NCBI RefSeq assembly: GCF_009711715.1
Contig: NZ_VENF01000012.1
Location: 42,683-106,682, forward strand
Direction: 5' to 3'
Length of the DNA: 64,000 nt
Source of the DNA: Methylophaga sp.
GTDB lineage: Bacteria; Pseudomonadota; Gammaproteobacteria; Nitrosococcales; Methylophagaceae
Both the position numbers and the translations under genes were made by a program. Positions 57,682-64,000 of this stretch are shown in pieces. The notes under the pieces were generated by a model. That model was given only the letters and a program-made list of their open reading frames with translations, was not told where the DNA came from and did no database searches. Each line of letters starts with the position of its first letter. Within the stretch, counting starts at the first letter, position 1.

Positions 57682-58407
57682 CTAGTCCAGTACGTCTGCC
57701 AGCGTCAGCGACCAGCAACAGGTGTGGTCAGCCCCTAACACGATATAGCTCTGCACATTATCCAGCGACTTCATATGTGCCAGATAAGACATCAGGATCG
57801 ATCCCGGCACCACATTATCGCGTTCTCCGATGAGATGGATCTGAGGTACAGATTCCAGCGCCTCACTGAAATTAATCGGATTCAGTGAGCCTGCAAGCGG
57901 GTCAATTTGATTAAAGTCCGTCCAGCGCTTGTGATCTAGGTTACCGGCCACGGTCACCAGTAAATCCACATCCCCCCGCATCGCCGCCACGATACTGGCC
58001 ACCGTGCCACCACCTGAAAAACCGATAAGACGAATTTCCTTGGCCTGATAACGGATTTTCATCGCTGAGATAGCGCGATTCATCGACTGAACGACCTGTC
58101 CGGAATATCGGTGCGAGGTCCACACATCCTTACCACAGGTATTCATACGGTTTGCGCGCAGGTATTGGCAGGGACGGCCAATATAAACACTGTTGCCACC
58201 GATATCCTGTGCCAGTTTCAGTGCAACACCGGGCATGCCGTCGCCTTCAATAAAAATATTAAGCACATCAGCACGGCGCAGTTCCGGCGGCGCAAAACCC
58301 ATCATGGTGTGAACGCCTCCGGATAAAACAACCCGACTCCAGGGGATGAAATCGTCCGCATGCACACTGGGGAAAACCAGGATCATGAGCAGTAAAAACC
58401 ATCTCAT
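57682..58407 (-). CDS. Exported alpha/beta hydrolase-like protein
   Basis: This 241-residue protein has a signal peptide (MRWFLLLMILVFPSVHADD) and an alpha/beta hydrolase nucleophile elbow GFSGGG (about residue 132), where the Ser replaces a more common GxSxG context by GFSGG. The later blocks HLIGERDNVVP (Asp) and GADHTCCW (His) could complete the triad. It is probably periplasmic. Substrate unknown. It converges on pqqA, sharing the terminator region. Confidence 0.75.
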   Translation of the reverse strand: MRWFLLLMILVFPSVHADDFIPWSRVVLSGGVHTMMGFAPPELRRADVLNIFIEGDGMPGVALKLAQDIGGNSVYIGRPCQYLRANRMNTCGKDVWTSHRYSGQVVQSMNRAISAMKIRYQAKEIRLIGFSGGGTVASIVAAMRGDVDLLVTVAGNLDHKRWTDFNQIDPLAGSLNPINFSEALESVPQIHLIGERDNVVPGSILMSYLAHMKSLDNVQSYIVLGADHTCCWSLTLADVLD

Positions 58408-58544
58408 AGCGCACCTCTCAAAGAGTTGTGTCGTACAAGGTTTTGCATAACTGATGCCAACATTGTCAGTGCTATCAGTACGATACAGAATCAGACTGCG
58501 AAGTTTTGATTCTCATCCCTGTAAAAACCTATTACTATCAGCGC

Positions 58545-58907
58545 ATGACCAGTTATATCAAATACTTCGATCCGGGCCGTGAGTATTTCTTTGTTGAAGG
58601 CTGCTTTATCAACGAATTATCCAATGACCCACATGATCCGAATGTGTCGATTGCCCGTGTCAAGGTGACGCCGGGTGTCACAACCGCATGGCATCGGCTC
58701 AGCGGGACGACAGAACGTTATGTCATATTGGAAGGCGAAGGCGAGGTCGAAGTGGGTGATAGCGCACCAAAAAGGGTTAAAGCCGGTGATGTGGTCACTA
58801 TTCCGCCCCAAATCAGACAGCGAATCAGTAATCCCGGTGATAAAGATCTGATTTTCCTGGCTATCTGTTCTCCGCGTTTTCAGGAAAAGCATTATATTGA
58901 CAGTTGA
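58545..58907 (+). CDS. Single-domain cupin protein
   Basis: This 120-residue beta-barrel protein has the two cupin motifs: TAWHRLSGTTERYVILEGEGEV (positions about 45-66, with the metal-type His and Glu) and GDVVTIPPQIRQRISNPGDKD. I start at the ATG giving MTSYIKYFDPGREYF; an upstream TTG would add 13 residues. Such small cupins may be isomerases, dioxygenases or sensors; no assignment is possible. Confidence 0.8.
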   Translation: MTSYIKYFDPGREYFFVEGCFINELSNDPHDPNVSIARVKVTPGVTTAWHRLSGTTERYVILEGEGEVEVGDSAPKRVKAGDVVTIPPQIRQRISNPGDKDLIFLAICSPRFQEKHYIDS

Positions 58908-58998
58908 TAGATTGACGACTGCCGCATTTTTAACCATCAATATTATCTGTTAGGCTGAATATGTAAGGGTTAGATAGACATCCTTAAAGGAGGTCAGC

Positions 58999-59502
58999 AT
59001 GACTCAGAAACAAAGACAAGCCGCCAGAGAAAACATCAAAAAAGCACAAAAAGCCTGGCAGGAGATGACATCTCGCCAGCGCGCGCTCGCCCAGCCGGAA
59101 GGCGATGAACGTGCCGACGTGGGTACAAAAGGTGAAGGTGACTATTACCGGGTTATTGTACGTCCCAAGAACCAGTTCACTAGTTTTCGCAGTCATGATG
59201 TTGGACGCGGCGGTCATACCCTGCGATTGTCAGGCCACCGTTCCAGCGGTTCCTGGGCCACCCATGCCTGGTTGATTCATAAAGACGATTCCTATGTCGA
59301 TGATCAGGGCTATCTTCGCAGTGACAGAAAACCTGTGCAGAAAGTGCTCCGTAACCTGCGTAGCGTGCCGCGGCGGGTGAAGGGTGATATTTTCGAATCC
59401 AAGCCGCGACGCAACGTGCCGGAAAAAGACAAACCGACTGCGGCGCAGCAAAGAGCCCGGAAAGAAAATATCGAAAAAGCCCAGCAGGCGCGCCATCATT
59501 GA
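58999..59502 (+). CDS. Unknown basic hydrophilic protein
   Basis: I do not recognise this 167-residue protein. It is rich in Arg, Lys and Gln, with no membrane segment. Near the N-terminus RENIKKAQKAWQEMTSRQ, and at the C-terminus RKENIEKAQQARHH, repeat a similar helical motif (ENI-KAQ). The middle (YYRVIVRPKNQFTSFRSHD to GSWATHAWLIHKDD) looks folded. A perfect AAAGGAGGT ribosome site precedes the ATG, so it is likely well translated. Confidence 0.65.
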   Translation: MTQKQRQAARENIKKAQKAWQEMTSRQRALAQPEGDERADVGTKGEGDYYRVIVRPKNQFTSFRSHDVGRGGHTLRLSGHRSSGSWATHAWLIHKDDSYVDDQGYLRSDRKPVQKVLRNLRSVPRRVKGDIFESKPRRNVPEKDKPTAAQQRARKENIEKAQQARHH

Positions 59503-59505
59503 TAT

Positions 59506-59940
59506 TCAGCTGACACAGCTTACGCTGTAAAAGATAATCCAGATCAGCAGTGGTATAGCTACTGAAGCGAGTAGGATAATCCAGCACAATATCTGGGCGA
59601 TTCGCCCGCGCCAGACAGCGGCTTTTCCTTCTATGATGCGCACATCGCGTATCACCTGTGTATCGGGAGGAGGGAATCGCTCAGCCTGGACGATTCTGCC
59701 AGCATAACGAAGCAGGTAAATGCTAAAGCCGATAACCGGTGCCACGGGTATCAGCATGAGCAGGAAAGCCAGGTAATGATGCTCAACTAACAGCTCGGCA
59801 TTGTCTTCAATCCAGACATTCACATTGCCAATCAGGCCGTCGAACAACAGAAACAGCACCGCGCCCACAGCCAGGCCAATCAGAATGGATTTAATCGCCT
59901 TGCGCCGCGCGACAGGATCAGCCTTTTGAATATGCGCCAT
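59506..59940 (-). CDS. Unknown three-helix membrane protein
   Basis: The 144-residue product from the ATG giving MAHIQKADPVARRKAI has three hydrophobic helices (SILIGLAVGAVLFLLF, FLLMLIPVAPVIGFSIYLL, ILCWIILLASVAIPLLIW) with a charged loop between the last two. No family is evident. It ends four bases after the convergent neighbour. A longer frame upstream exists but adds no structured sequence. Confidence 0.6.
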   Translation of the reverse strand: MAHIQKADPVARRKAIKSILIGLAVGAVLFLLFDGLIGNVNVWIEDNAELLVEHHYLAFLLMLIPVAPVIGFSIYLLRYAGRIVQAERFPPPDTQVIRDVRIIEGKAAVWRGRIAQILCWIILLASVAIPLLIWIIFYSVSCVS

Positions 59941-60123
59941 GACTCCCCGCTCGGTAACAGATATTGCACCATCATAACAAACAGCGTGACCGGTTATTAC
60001 CGTGTCCCCCTCATCCATGCTTGCATATCGCCTAAGCTTGAGCGCATCATAAAATTGTGACTGCTTCAGTCACCACACATGTCTGACAGCCCTATCTGAA
60101 AACGATACTGGAGGTTAATTCTT

Positions 60124-60687
60124 ATGCAGTTGCCTATCCAAATCACCTTCCGCCAAATGGAACCCTCCGAAGCACTTGAGACGAAAATCCGCGAAAAAGC
60201 AGCCGGGCTGGAACAATTCTTCGATCGCATCATGAGCTGTGATGTCATTGTCGAACAAAGCAACCGTAATCATCACCAAGGTAACCTGTTCCATGTCCGC
60301 ATTGATCTGCGTGTACCTGGCAAAGAACTGGTCGTCAGTCGCGACCCAATCAAAAATCACGCCCATGAAGATCCTTATGTTGCTGTTCGTGATGCCTTTG
60401 AAGCGATCAAACGCCAGCTGAAATCATATGCCAAGCAGCAGCGTCGAGAGGTTAAAACTCACGATATCCCCCCTCATGGTCGCATCAGTGTCCTATTCCC
60501 GATGGAAGATTACGGCCGTATTCTGACACCCAATGGCCGCGATATTTATTTTCATCGCAACAGCGTGCTGGATGCCGACTTTGAGGATCTTGAGGAAGGG
60601 ATGGAAGTCCGTTTCAGCGAAGAAATGGGCGAGGAAGGACCGCAGGCGAGTACCGTGAAACTGGTTGGGAAGCATCATGTGGTTTAA
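60124..60687 (+). CDS. HPF/RaiA domain fused to a cold-shock domain
   Basis: This 187-residue protein has an N-terminal ribosome-hibernation-like domain (about 1-100, LPIQITFRQMEPSEALETKI). A basic linker (KQQRREVKTHD) joins a C-terminal cold-shock-like beta barrel (about 118-187, HGRISVLFPMEDYGRILTPN, then DIYFHRNSVL and STVKLVGKHH). It probably binds ribosomes or rRNA. It is a second, distinct member of the HPF superfamily besides hpf at 41.7 kb. Confidence 0.85.
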   Translation: MQLPIQITFRQMEPSEALETKIREKAAGLEQFFDRIMSCDVIVEQSNRNHHQGNLFHVRIDLRVPGKELVVSRDPIKNHAHEDPYVAVRDAFEAIKRQLKSYAKQQRREVKTHDIPPHGRISVLFPMEDYGRILTPNGRDIYFHRNSVLDADFEDLEEGMEVRFSEEMGEEGPQASTVKLVGKHHVV

Positions 60688-60837
60688 CAACTTGAAGCGA
60701 TGATTATCAATATGTCCGACAAAATATCGATCGCTATCAAGGTTAAAAAATGCTGAGCGATAGCATTTCCTTCCCTTACTAAGTAACTATCTGCCTAACA
60801 TACAGTCAATGATGATGCCTTAACAGGATATGACCCA

Positions 60838-61647
60838 ATGAAGCGACTGACATACATTATTCTCAGTGTCACTATGACGCTCGTTCCTCAATTAGGCTTC
60901 AGTGCCGATATTCAAAGCATACTCCAGCATCCTGATCGTAATGCCAGCAACGCCCTGCGTGATAAGTATCGCCATCCAGCACAGACCCTTTCGTTTTTCG
61001 GAATCAGAGCTGACATGTCGGTTATCGAAATCTGGCCAGGCAAAGGCTGGTATACAGAAGTGCTTGCACCATGGATCAAACAGGGAGATGGACAATTTAT
61101 TGCGGCTGGTTTTCCTCAGGATACCGGCCCCGAATGGCGCCAAAATATGCAGGCAGAATACGAAAGCTGGTTAGATCGTTTCCCAGACAGGTTCAATGAA
61201 GTCGATGTAGTAGAGTTTGGCCCCCCCGGAAACTGGCGGTTGGGTCCAGATAACAGCGTTGACGCAGTACTCACTTTCAGGAATGTGCATAACTGGGTCA
61301 AGGGGGAGTATGCAGACAGGGTCTTTAAGGCAATGTTTGATGTACTCAAACCGGGGGGCATTCTGGGGTTGACGGATCACCGGGCCAGGCCCGGTGCAGA
61401 CATCGACACAATGAATGCTTCGGGTTATCTCACCGAGCAGCTTGTCATTGACCTTGCTCGGCAGGCTGGCTTTGTTCTTGAAGAAAAATCAGAAATTAAC
61501 AGTAACCCTAAAGACAGTAAAAATCATCCTGCCGGGGTGTGGACACTACCACCAACCTTACGTATGGGTGAGCAGGAGAATGAGAAATACCTGGCTATCG
61601 GTGAGAGCGATCGCATGACCCTGAGGTTTAGAAAACCTCTAGACTGA
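60838..61647 (+). CDS. Exported SAM-methyltransferase-like protein
   Basis: This 269-residue protein has a signal peptide (MKRLTYIILSVTMTLVPQLG, cut near FSA) followed by a class I methyltransferase fold. Its SAM motif I is altered, as IEIWPGKGWYTEVLAPW, and a later block reads VLKPGGILGLTDHRA. The opening HPDRNASNALRDKYRHPAQTL is characteristic of a family of secreted methyltransferase-like proteins. SAM is not expected in the periplasm, so activity is doubtful. Function unknown. Confidence 0.8.
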   Translation: MKRLTYIILSVTMTLVPQLGFSADIQSILQHPDRNASNALRDKYRHPAQTLSFFGIRADMSVIEIWPGKGWYTEVLAPWIKQGDGQFIAAGFPQDTGPEWRQNMQAEYESWLDRFPDRFNEVDVVEFGPPGNWRLGPDNSVDAVLTFRNVHNWVKGEYADRVFKAMFDVLKPGGILGLTDHRARPGADIDTMNASGYLTEQLVIDLARQAGFVLEEKSEINSNPKDSKNHPAGVWTLPPTLRMGEQENEKYLAIGESDRMTLRFRKPLD

Positions 61648-61714
61648 ATACGCCAGTCTATTCAGGGTAAAGTTCATACCCTGTCCGGGATTATGCATAG
61701 TGATGACCTTACGT

Positions 61715-61785
61715 TATCGCCTGCATCCCTATAGGCGACCCTTCGGGTTCGCCTCACTCATTCAAAAAGGTTCCAGACGTTTTTG
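61715..61785. repeat. Double-hairpin insert in a 5S rRNA relic, copy A
   Basis: This 71-base unit carries hairpin 1 (TCGCCT/AGGCGA, loop with ATCCC), the middle segment CCCTTCGGGTTCGCC, and an imperfect hairpin 2 (CAAAAA/TTTTTG, loop with TTCC). The bases before it (GACCTTACG) and after it (CATGGATGGGAACGAGCC, then CACTATC) are degraded matches to the 5S gene complement at 63885 onward. Confidence 0.6.
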
Positions 61786-61925
61786 TTATGTGCATGGATG
61801 GGAACGAGCCGCTGTCACTATCCTGCCAGTTCGACACTTGAATATTCCTGTTCATCGTATGCCGCCATTTCAGGCGCAATGGGCGGCAACTTCGTTCAAG
61901 TAGTTCACGGTTAAACTTCAGATAA

Positions 61926-61957
61926 TAAAAAAGGCCACCCTCGTTGAGGAAGGCCTA
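61926..61957 (-). terminator. Copy of the 5S operon terminator (minus strand)
   Basis: Read on the minus strand, AGGCCTTCCTC and GAGGGTGGCC form a stem followed by TTTTTT. The 35 bases beyond it on the low-coordinate side (GTTCAAGTAGTTCAC to AATAAAAAA) match those next to the true 5S terminator at 63832-63864, so this is a duplicated copy. Confidence 0.7.
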
Positions 61958-61980
61958 TCTTCATGTCTCTTGAGCTACTT

Positions 61981-62051
61981 TGATGAGGTGCATCCATGCA
62001 CCTCACCCTTCGGGCGCCTGACGGCGTCCAAATCTGTTCCAGACAGATTTG
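61981..62051. repeat. Double-hairpin insert in a 5S rRNA relic, copy B
   Basis: This 71-base unit has a perfect hairpin 1 (TGAGGTGCA/TGCACCTCA, loop TCCA region), the middle CCCTTCGGGCGCCTGACGG and a perfect hairpin 2 (CAAATCTGT/ACAGATTTG). It is preceded by GCTACTT and followed by TCACATGGG, which are adjacent to each other in the intact 5S gene. Confidence 0.7.
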
Positions 62052-62226
62052 TCACATGGGGCTTTCCCGATTCAAGATAGAACAATCAAGGATTTTAGAT
62101 ATAAAAAGCCTGGCAGTTATTGACATGGATGTAATGGCCGCTATCGCTATCCCTGCTATCGCGGCATTTGGACATCCTGTCCATCATATGCCGATAACAC
62201 AGGATGCAGTTATCGGTGACCTACTT

Positions 62227-62297
62227 TATCAGCCACATCCCTGTGGCTGACCCTTCGGGTTCGCTTCGCTCATTCAAAAACGCTCCCGGCGTTTTTG
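62227..62297. repeat. Double-hairpin insert in a 5S rRNA relic, copy C
   Basis: This 71-base unit has perfect hairpins TCAGCCACA/TGTGGCTGA (loop TCCC) and CAAAAACGC/GCGTTTTTG (loop TCCCG) around CCCTTCGGGTTCGCTTCG. It is flanked exactly by GTGACCTACTT and TCACATGGG, which are contiguous in the 5S gene at 63885-63904. Confidence 0.75.
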
Positions 62298-62353
62298 TCA
62301 CATGGGTTGTTCACATGCTCGGGTGAGGCCATTACAAATCATTTTGTCCCGTC

Positions 62354-63250
62354 CTAAAATACGTTGACAGTATTCATCACAGCCAGCGGTATTATGTCGC
62401 TGGCTTTATTATGCACTTCTTGAGGTGTTTTCATATTCAAGCTCAGGTGCGGCCTAAAGACATTGTACGCTTCAACAGATTCTCTTATTAACACCTTCAG
62501 TTCCTCAAAAGTACTGCAACGATAAAGTAAAAACTCCTGTTTAAGGATACCGTTTACCCGCTCAGCCAGGGCATTCTGGTAGCAGTCATAGCCCTCCGTC
62601 ATGGAGGGTTGGATCTGATGCTTTTCTAACAGACTTTGATATGAATAAGCGCAGTATTGAAGACCTCGATCAGAGTGGTGCATCAAAGGCTGCCTACCTG
62701 CTCTTTGGCTGATGGCCTGTTTCAAGGCAGGAATCACATCGTCAGCCTTCATTTCGTGACTGAGATGGTAACCCACAATCTTACGTGAGAATGCGTCAGT
62801 AACCAGTGATAAATAATGAACGCCTTCATCCGTTTCAACGTAGGTAATATCACTCACGAAGGCTTGTTCAGGCCGGTACAGCTTGCACCCTGCATAAAGA
62901 TTGCTGTGTTTCTTCATCCAGTGACGGCTGTTTGTGGTTTTCGTATAGTTTTTCTTTGGACGAACCAGTAATCGCTGTTGGCGGAGATAGTCAAACAGAC
63001 CATCGCGGCCGAGTTTGATGCCGTGATGCTGGAACTCCTCTTTTAACAGGTAATATAGCTTACGGGTTCCCAGTCTCGGCAGTCGCTTTCGAACACGTTG
63101 CACAAGCTCCTTGACCGGCTCTAGCTGAACCTGGCGCCGCCTTCGACGCTGGAGTCGTTGATAGAACCCTTGGCGTGATACACCAAAGAGTCTGCAGCTT
63201 TTGCTTAAGCTTACTTTGCTTTGCGCTTGGAGATTGAGTGCTCCCTGCAT
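62354..63250 (-). CDS. IS3-family transposase OrfB (DDE catalytic subunit)
   Basis: This 298-residue product has the HTH_21-like start and the retroviral-type integrase core. The DDE residues are visible in VSDITYVETDEGVHYLSLVTD (first Asp), HSDRGLQYCA (second Asp) and ERVNGILKQEF (Glu). The usual product is an OrfAB fusion made by -1 frameshifting at AAAAAAG in the end of orfA. No stop or frameshift damages the frame, so the element may still be active. Confidence 0.93.
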   Translation of the reverse strand: MQGALNLQAQSKVSLSKSCRLFGVSRQGFYQRLQRRRRRQVQLEPVKELVQRVRKRLPRLGTRKLYYLLKEEFQHHGIKLGRDGLFDYLRQQRLLVRPKKNYTKTTNSRHWMKKHSNLYAGCKLYRPEQAFVSDITYVETDEGVHYLSLVTDAFSRKIVGYHLSHEMKADDVIPALKQAISQRAGRQPLMHHSDRGLQYCAYSYQSLLEKHQIQPSMTEGYDCYQNALAERVNGILKQEFLLYRCSTFEELKVLIRESVEAYNVFRPHLSLNMKTPQEVHNKASDIIPLAVMNTVNVF

Positions 63251-63603
63251 AAATACTTTTTTCGCAGGCCGGCTCCGTAATCTCGATCCACAATATCAAT
63301 CATCTCATTGAGCAGGAGGTTACGGTCACGCTCATCTGCCAATTCTCGTTCCAGACGTTTGATCTTTTGTTCGGGTGTTTCCTGAGTATCATTCATTGAC
63401 GCGATCCTCGAACAGGACCAGTCTAATTTACCATGCTTGCGGAGCCAGTTGAGAACTGTACTACGACCTTGGATACCATAAATTTTCTGTGCTTGTTTGT
63501 ATGTCAACTCGCCTTTTTCGACTTGCTCGACAACAGCCAATTTAAAGCCAAGGTTGTAATCACGCTGACTGCGTTTCCTGCGGGTAGAAATGACGTTGTT
63601 CAT
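63211..63603 (-). CDS. IS3-family transposase OrfA (DNA-binding subunit)
   Basis: This 130-residue protein from the ATG giving MNNVISTRRKRSQRDYN has a helix-turn-helix (VVEQVEKGELTYKQAQKIYG, then STVLNWLRKHG) and a leucine-zipper-like coiled coil (QKIKRLERELADERDRNLLL). Near its end the codons CGA AAA AAG form an A_AAA_AAG slippery sequence (about 63256-63262), where -1 slippage enters orfB. Confidence 0.92.
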   Translation of the reverse strand: MNNVISTRRKRSQRDYNLGFKLAVVEQVEKGELTYKQAQKIYGIQGRSTVLNWLRKHGKLDWSCSRIASMNDTQETPEQKIKRLERELADERDRNLLLNEMIDIVDRDYGAGLRKKYLCREHSISKRKAK

Positions 63604-63650
63604 CTTCTTTACTCCAGATGACAACGTATTTCAGGACGGGACATTTGAAC

Positions 63651-63689
63651 AAAAAAAAGCCCATCCGATTGGATGGGCTCTTTTTTTTG
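63651..63689 (-). terminator. Terminator following the duplicated 5S tail
   Basis: AGCCCATCC and GGATGGGCT form a strong stem with A and T runs on both sides. On the minus strand it follows the duplicated 5S 3' end at 63696-63715. Confidence 0.85.
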
Positions 63690-63695
63690 TATTAA

Positions 63696-63715
63696 AGCCT
63701 GGCAGTGACCTACTT
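63696..63715 (-). pseudogene. Duplicated 3' end of 5S rRNA
   Basis: The 20 bases AGCCTGGCAGTGACCTACTT (plus-strand reading) are identical to the 3' end of the intact 5S gene at 63876-63895, with a similar ATTAA-type flank. The copy is broken off by the hairpin insert D. Confidence 0.8.
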
Positions 63716-63788
63716 TGTTTGCCCCATCCCTGGGGCAAATCGCTACGCGACCTGCCTCCGGCAGTCCAAGATTGCTCCTGCAATCTTG
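63716..63788. repeat. Double-hairpin insert in a 5S rRNA relic, copy D
   Basis: This 73-base unit has hairpin 1 TTTGCCCCA/TGGGGCAAA (loop TCCC), middle hairpins TCGC/GCGA and CTGCC/GGCAG, and hairpin 2 CAAGATTGC/GCAATCTTG (loop TCCT). It follows GTGACCTACTT and is followed by TCAC, then by an inverted copy AAGTAGGTCAC (about 63800-63810), which closes the whole unit as one large palindrome. Confidence 0.75.
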
Positions 63789-63831
63789 TCACTTCGTTCA
63801 AGTAGGTCACACTTTCTAAACTTCAAATAAT

Positions 63832-63864
63832 AAAAAAGGCCACCCCTATCGGAGTGGCCTTTTC
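63832..63864 (-). terminator. Rho-independent terminator of the rRNA operon
   Basis: Read on the minus strand, AAAAGGCCACTCC and a matching GGGGTGGCCTTTTTT form a hairpin with a T-tract, about 12 bases after the 5S 3' end. Confidence 0.9.
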
Positions 63865-63875
63865 TATTATATTAA

Positions 63876-63993
63876 AGCCTGGCAGTGACCTACTTTCACA
63901 TGGGAACTCCCACACTATCATCGGCGCTGAGCTGTTTCACTTCTGAGTTCGGGATGGGATCAGGTGGTGCCAACTCGCTATGGCCGCCAGGCA
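63876..63993 (-). rRNA. rrf: 5S ribosomal RNA
   Basis: The minus strand reads TGCCTGGCGGCCATAGCGAG at the 5' end and ends GTCACTGCCAGGCTT, with the internal CCGAACTCAGAAGTGAAAC block. The ends pair (TGCCTGGC with GCCAGGC). The length of about 118 bases and all helices are normal. It is the last gene of an rRNA operon whose 23S and 16S genes would lie beyond the right edge. Confidence 0.97.
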
Positions 63994-64000
63994 TAAACGG

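Larger units (their letters stand above)
62345..63643 (-). mobile_element. IS3-family insertion sequence, apparently intact
   Basis: The 1299-bp element has terminal inverted repeats TGTCCCGTCCTAAAATACG at the left (62345) and TGTCCCGTCCTGAAATACG at the right (complement, ending 63643), with one mismatch over the 19 bases given. Three-base TTT repeats flank both ends, a plausible target duplication. It contains orfA and orfB in overlapping frames linked by an A6G slippery site. It is inserted inside the array of 5S relics. Confidence 0.92.

Noticed and set aside
61715..62297. Regularly spaced repeats as a CRISPR array
   Set aside because: The repeated units are hairpins with differing stems and roughly 175-195 bases of unlike DNA between them; there are no constant repeats with short unique spacers and no cas genes.
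63696..63810. A second complete 5S rRNA gene
   Set aside because: Only the last 20 bases match 5S; the rest is the hairpin insert.

Overview
The window looks like a chromosomal piece of a marine, methylotrophic gammaproteobacterium, most likely Methylophaga or a close relative. That is an inference from gene content, not from a database match. It rests on a complete ribulose-monophosphate (RuMP) core (two hexulose-6-phosphate synthases, hexulose phosphate isomerase, transaldolase), a pqqA peptide gene as expected for a PQQ-dependent methanol oxidiser, a Na+-translocating NADH:quinone reductase, and a gammaproteobacterial set of housekeeping genes (mutL, mutH, amiB, rpoN cluster).

Layout. 0-5.4 kb: nnr (partial), tsaE, amiB, mutL, an unknown single-pass membrane protein and a 23-residue membrane micropeptide. 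5.5-9.8 kb: an RND pump and its adaptor on the minus strand. 10.2 kb: tRNA-Phe. 10.8-19.3 kb: two tandem porin genes with near-identical terminators, separated by an AT-rich integrated element (about 12.0-18.1 kb). The element has two tyrosine recombinases, an AAA+ ATPase, unknown proteins and four copies of a 17-bp palindrome; the second porin has lost its start and most of its signal peptide at the element's right edge. 19.5-26.5 kb: dihydroxyacetone kinase subunits dhaL and dhaK (split and convergent around a GxxExxY element with terminal inverted repeats), a HAD phosphatase, hps1, a small four-repeat protein, tal, hps2 and hpi. This is the carbon-assimilation core. 26.6-34.7 kb: leuC, prmB, a two-receiver diguanylate cyclase, mutH, an ABC-2 exporter, dusA and a metallopeptidase. 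34.8-38.3 kb: an S-adenosylhomocysteine riboswitch candidate ahead of metK-ahcY, then metF (methyl cycle). 38.4-40 kb: tungstate-type ABC permease and ATPase. 40.2-47.1 kb: rpoN-hpf-ptsN-hprK-EIIA-ptsH-ptsI-mgtE, a regulatory phosphotransfer chain with no sugar permease. 47.1-57.4 kb: aroC, an MFS transporter, nqrABCDEF-nqrM, small proteins and a cysteine synthase. 57.5-61.6 kb: pqqA, a hydrolase, a cupin protein, unknown proteins, an HPF/cold-shock fusion protein and an exported methyltransferase-like protein.

The right end (61.7-64 kb) lies downstream of a 5S rRNA gene read on the minus strand, the tail of an rRNA operon continuing outside the window. Here several degraded copies of the 5S 3' end are each interrupted at the same position by a 71-73 bp insert made of two hairpins. 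Stem sequences differ between copies while loop motifs and flanks are kept. An intact IS3-family element sits inside this array. I regard this array, the GxxExxY element with its solo inverted-repeat relatives, and the repeat protein embedded in the RuMP cluster as the most promising undescribed items.

All calls come from reading the sequence; no searches were run. Protein family calls rest on recognisable motifs and length.
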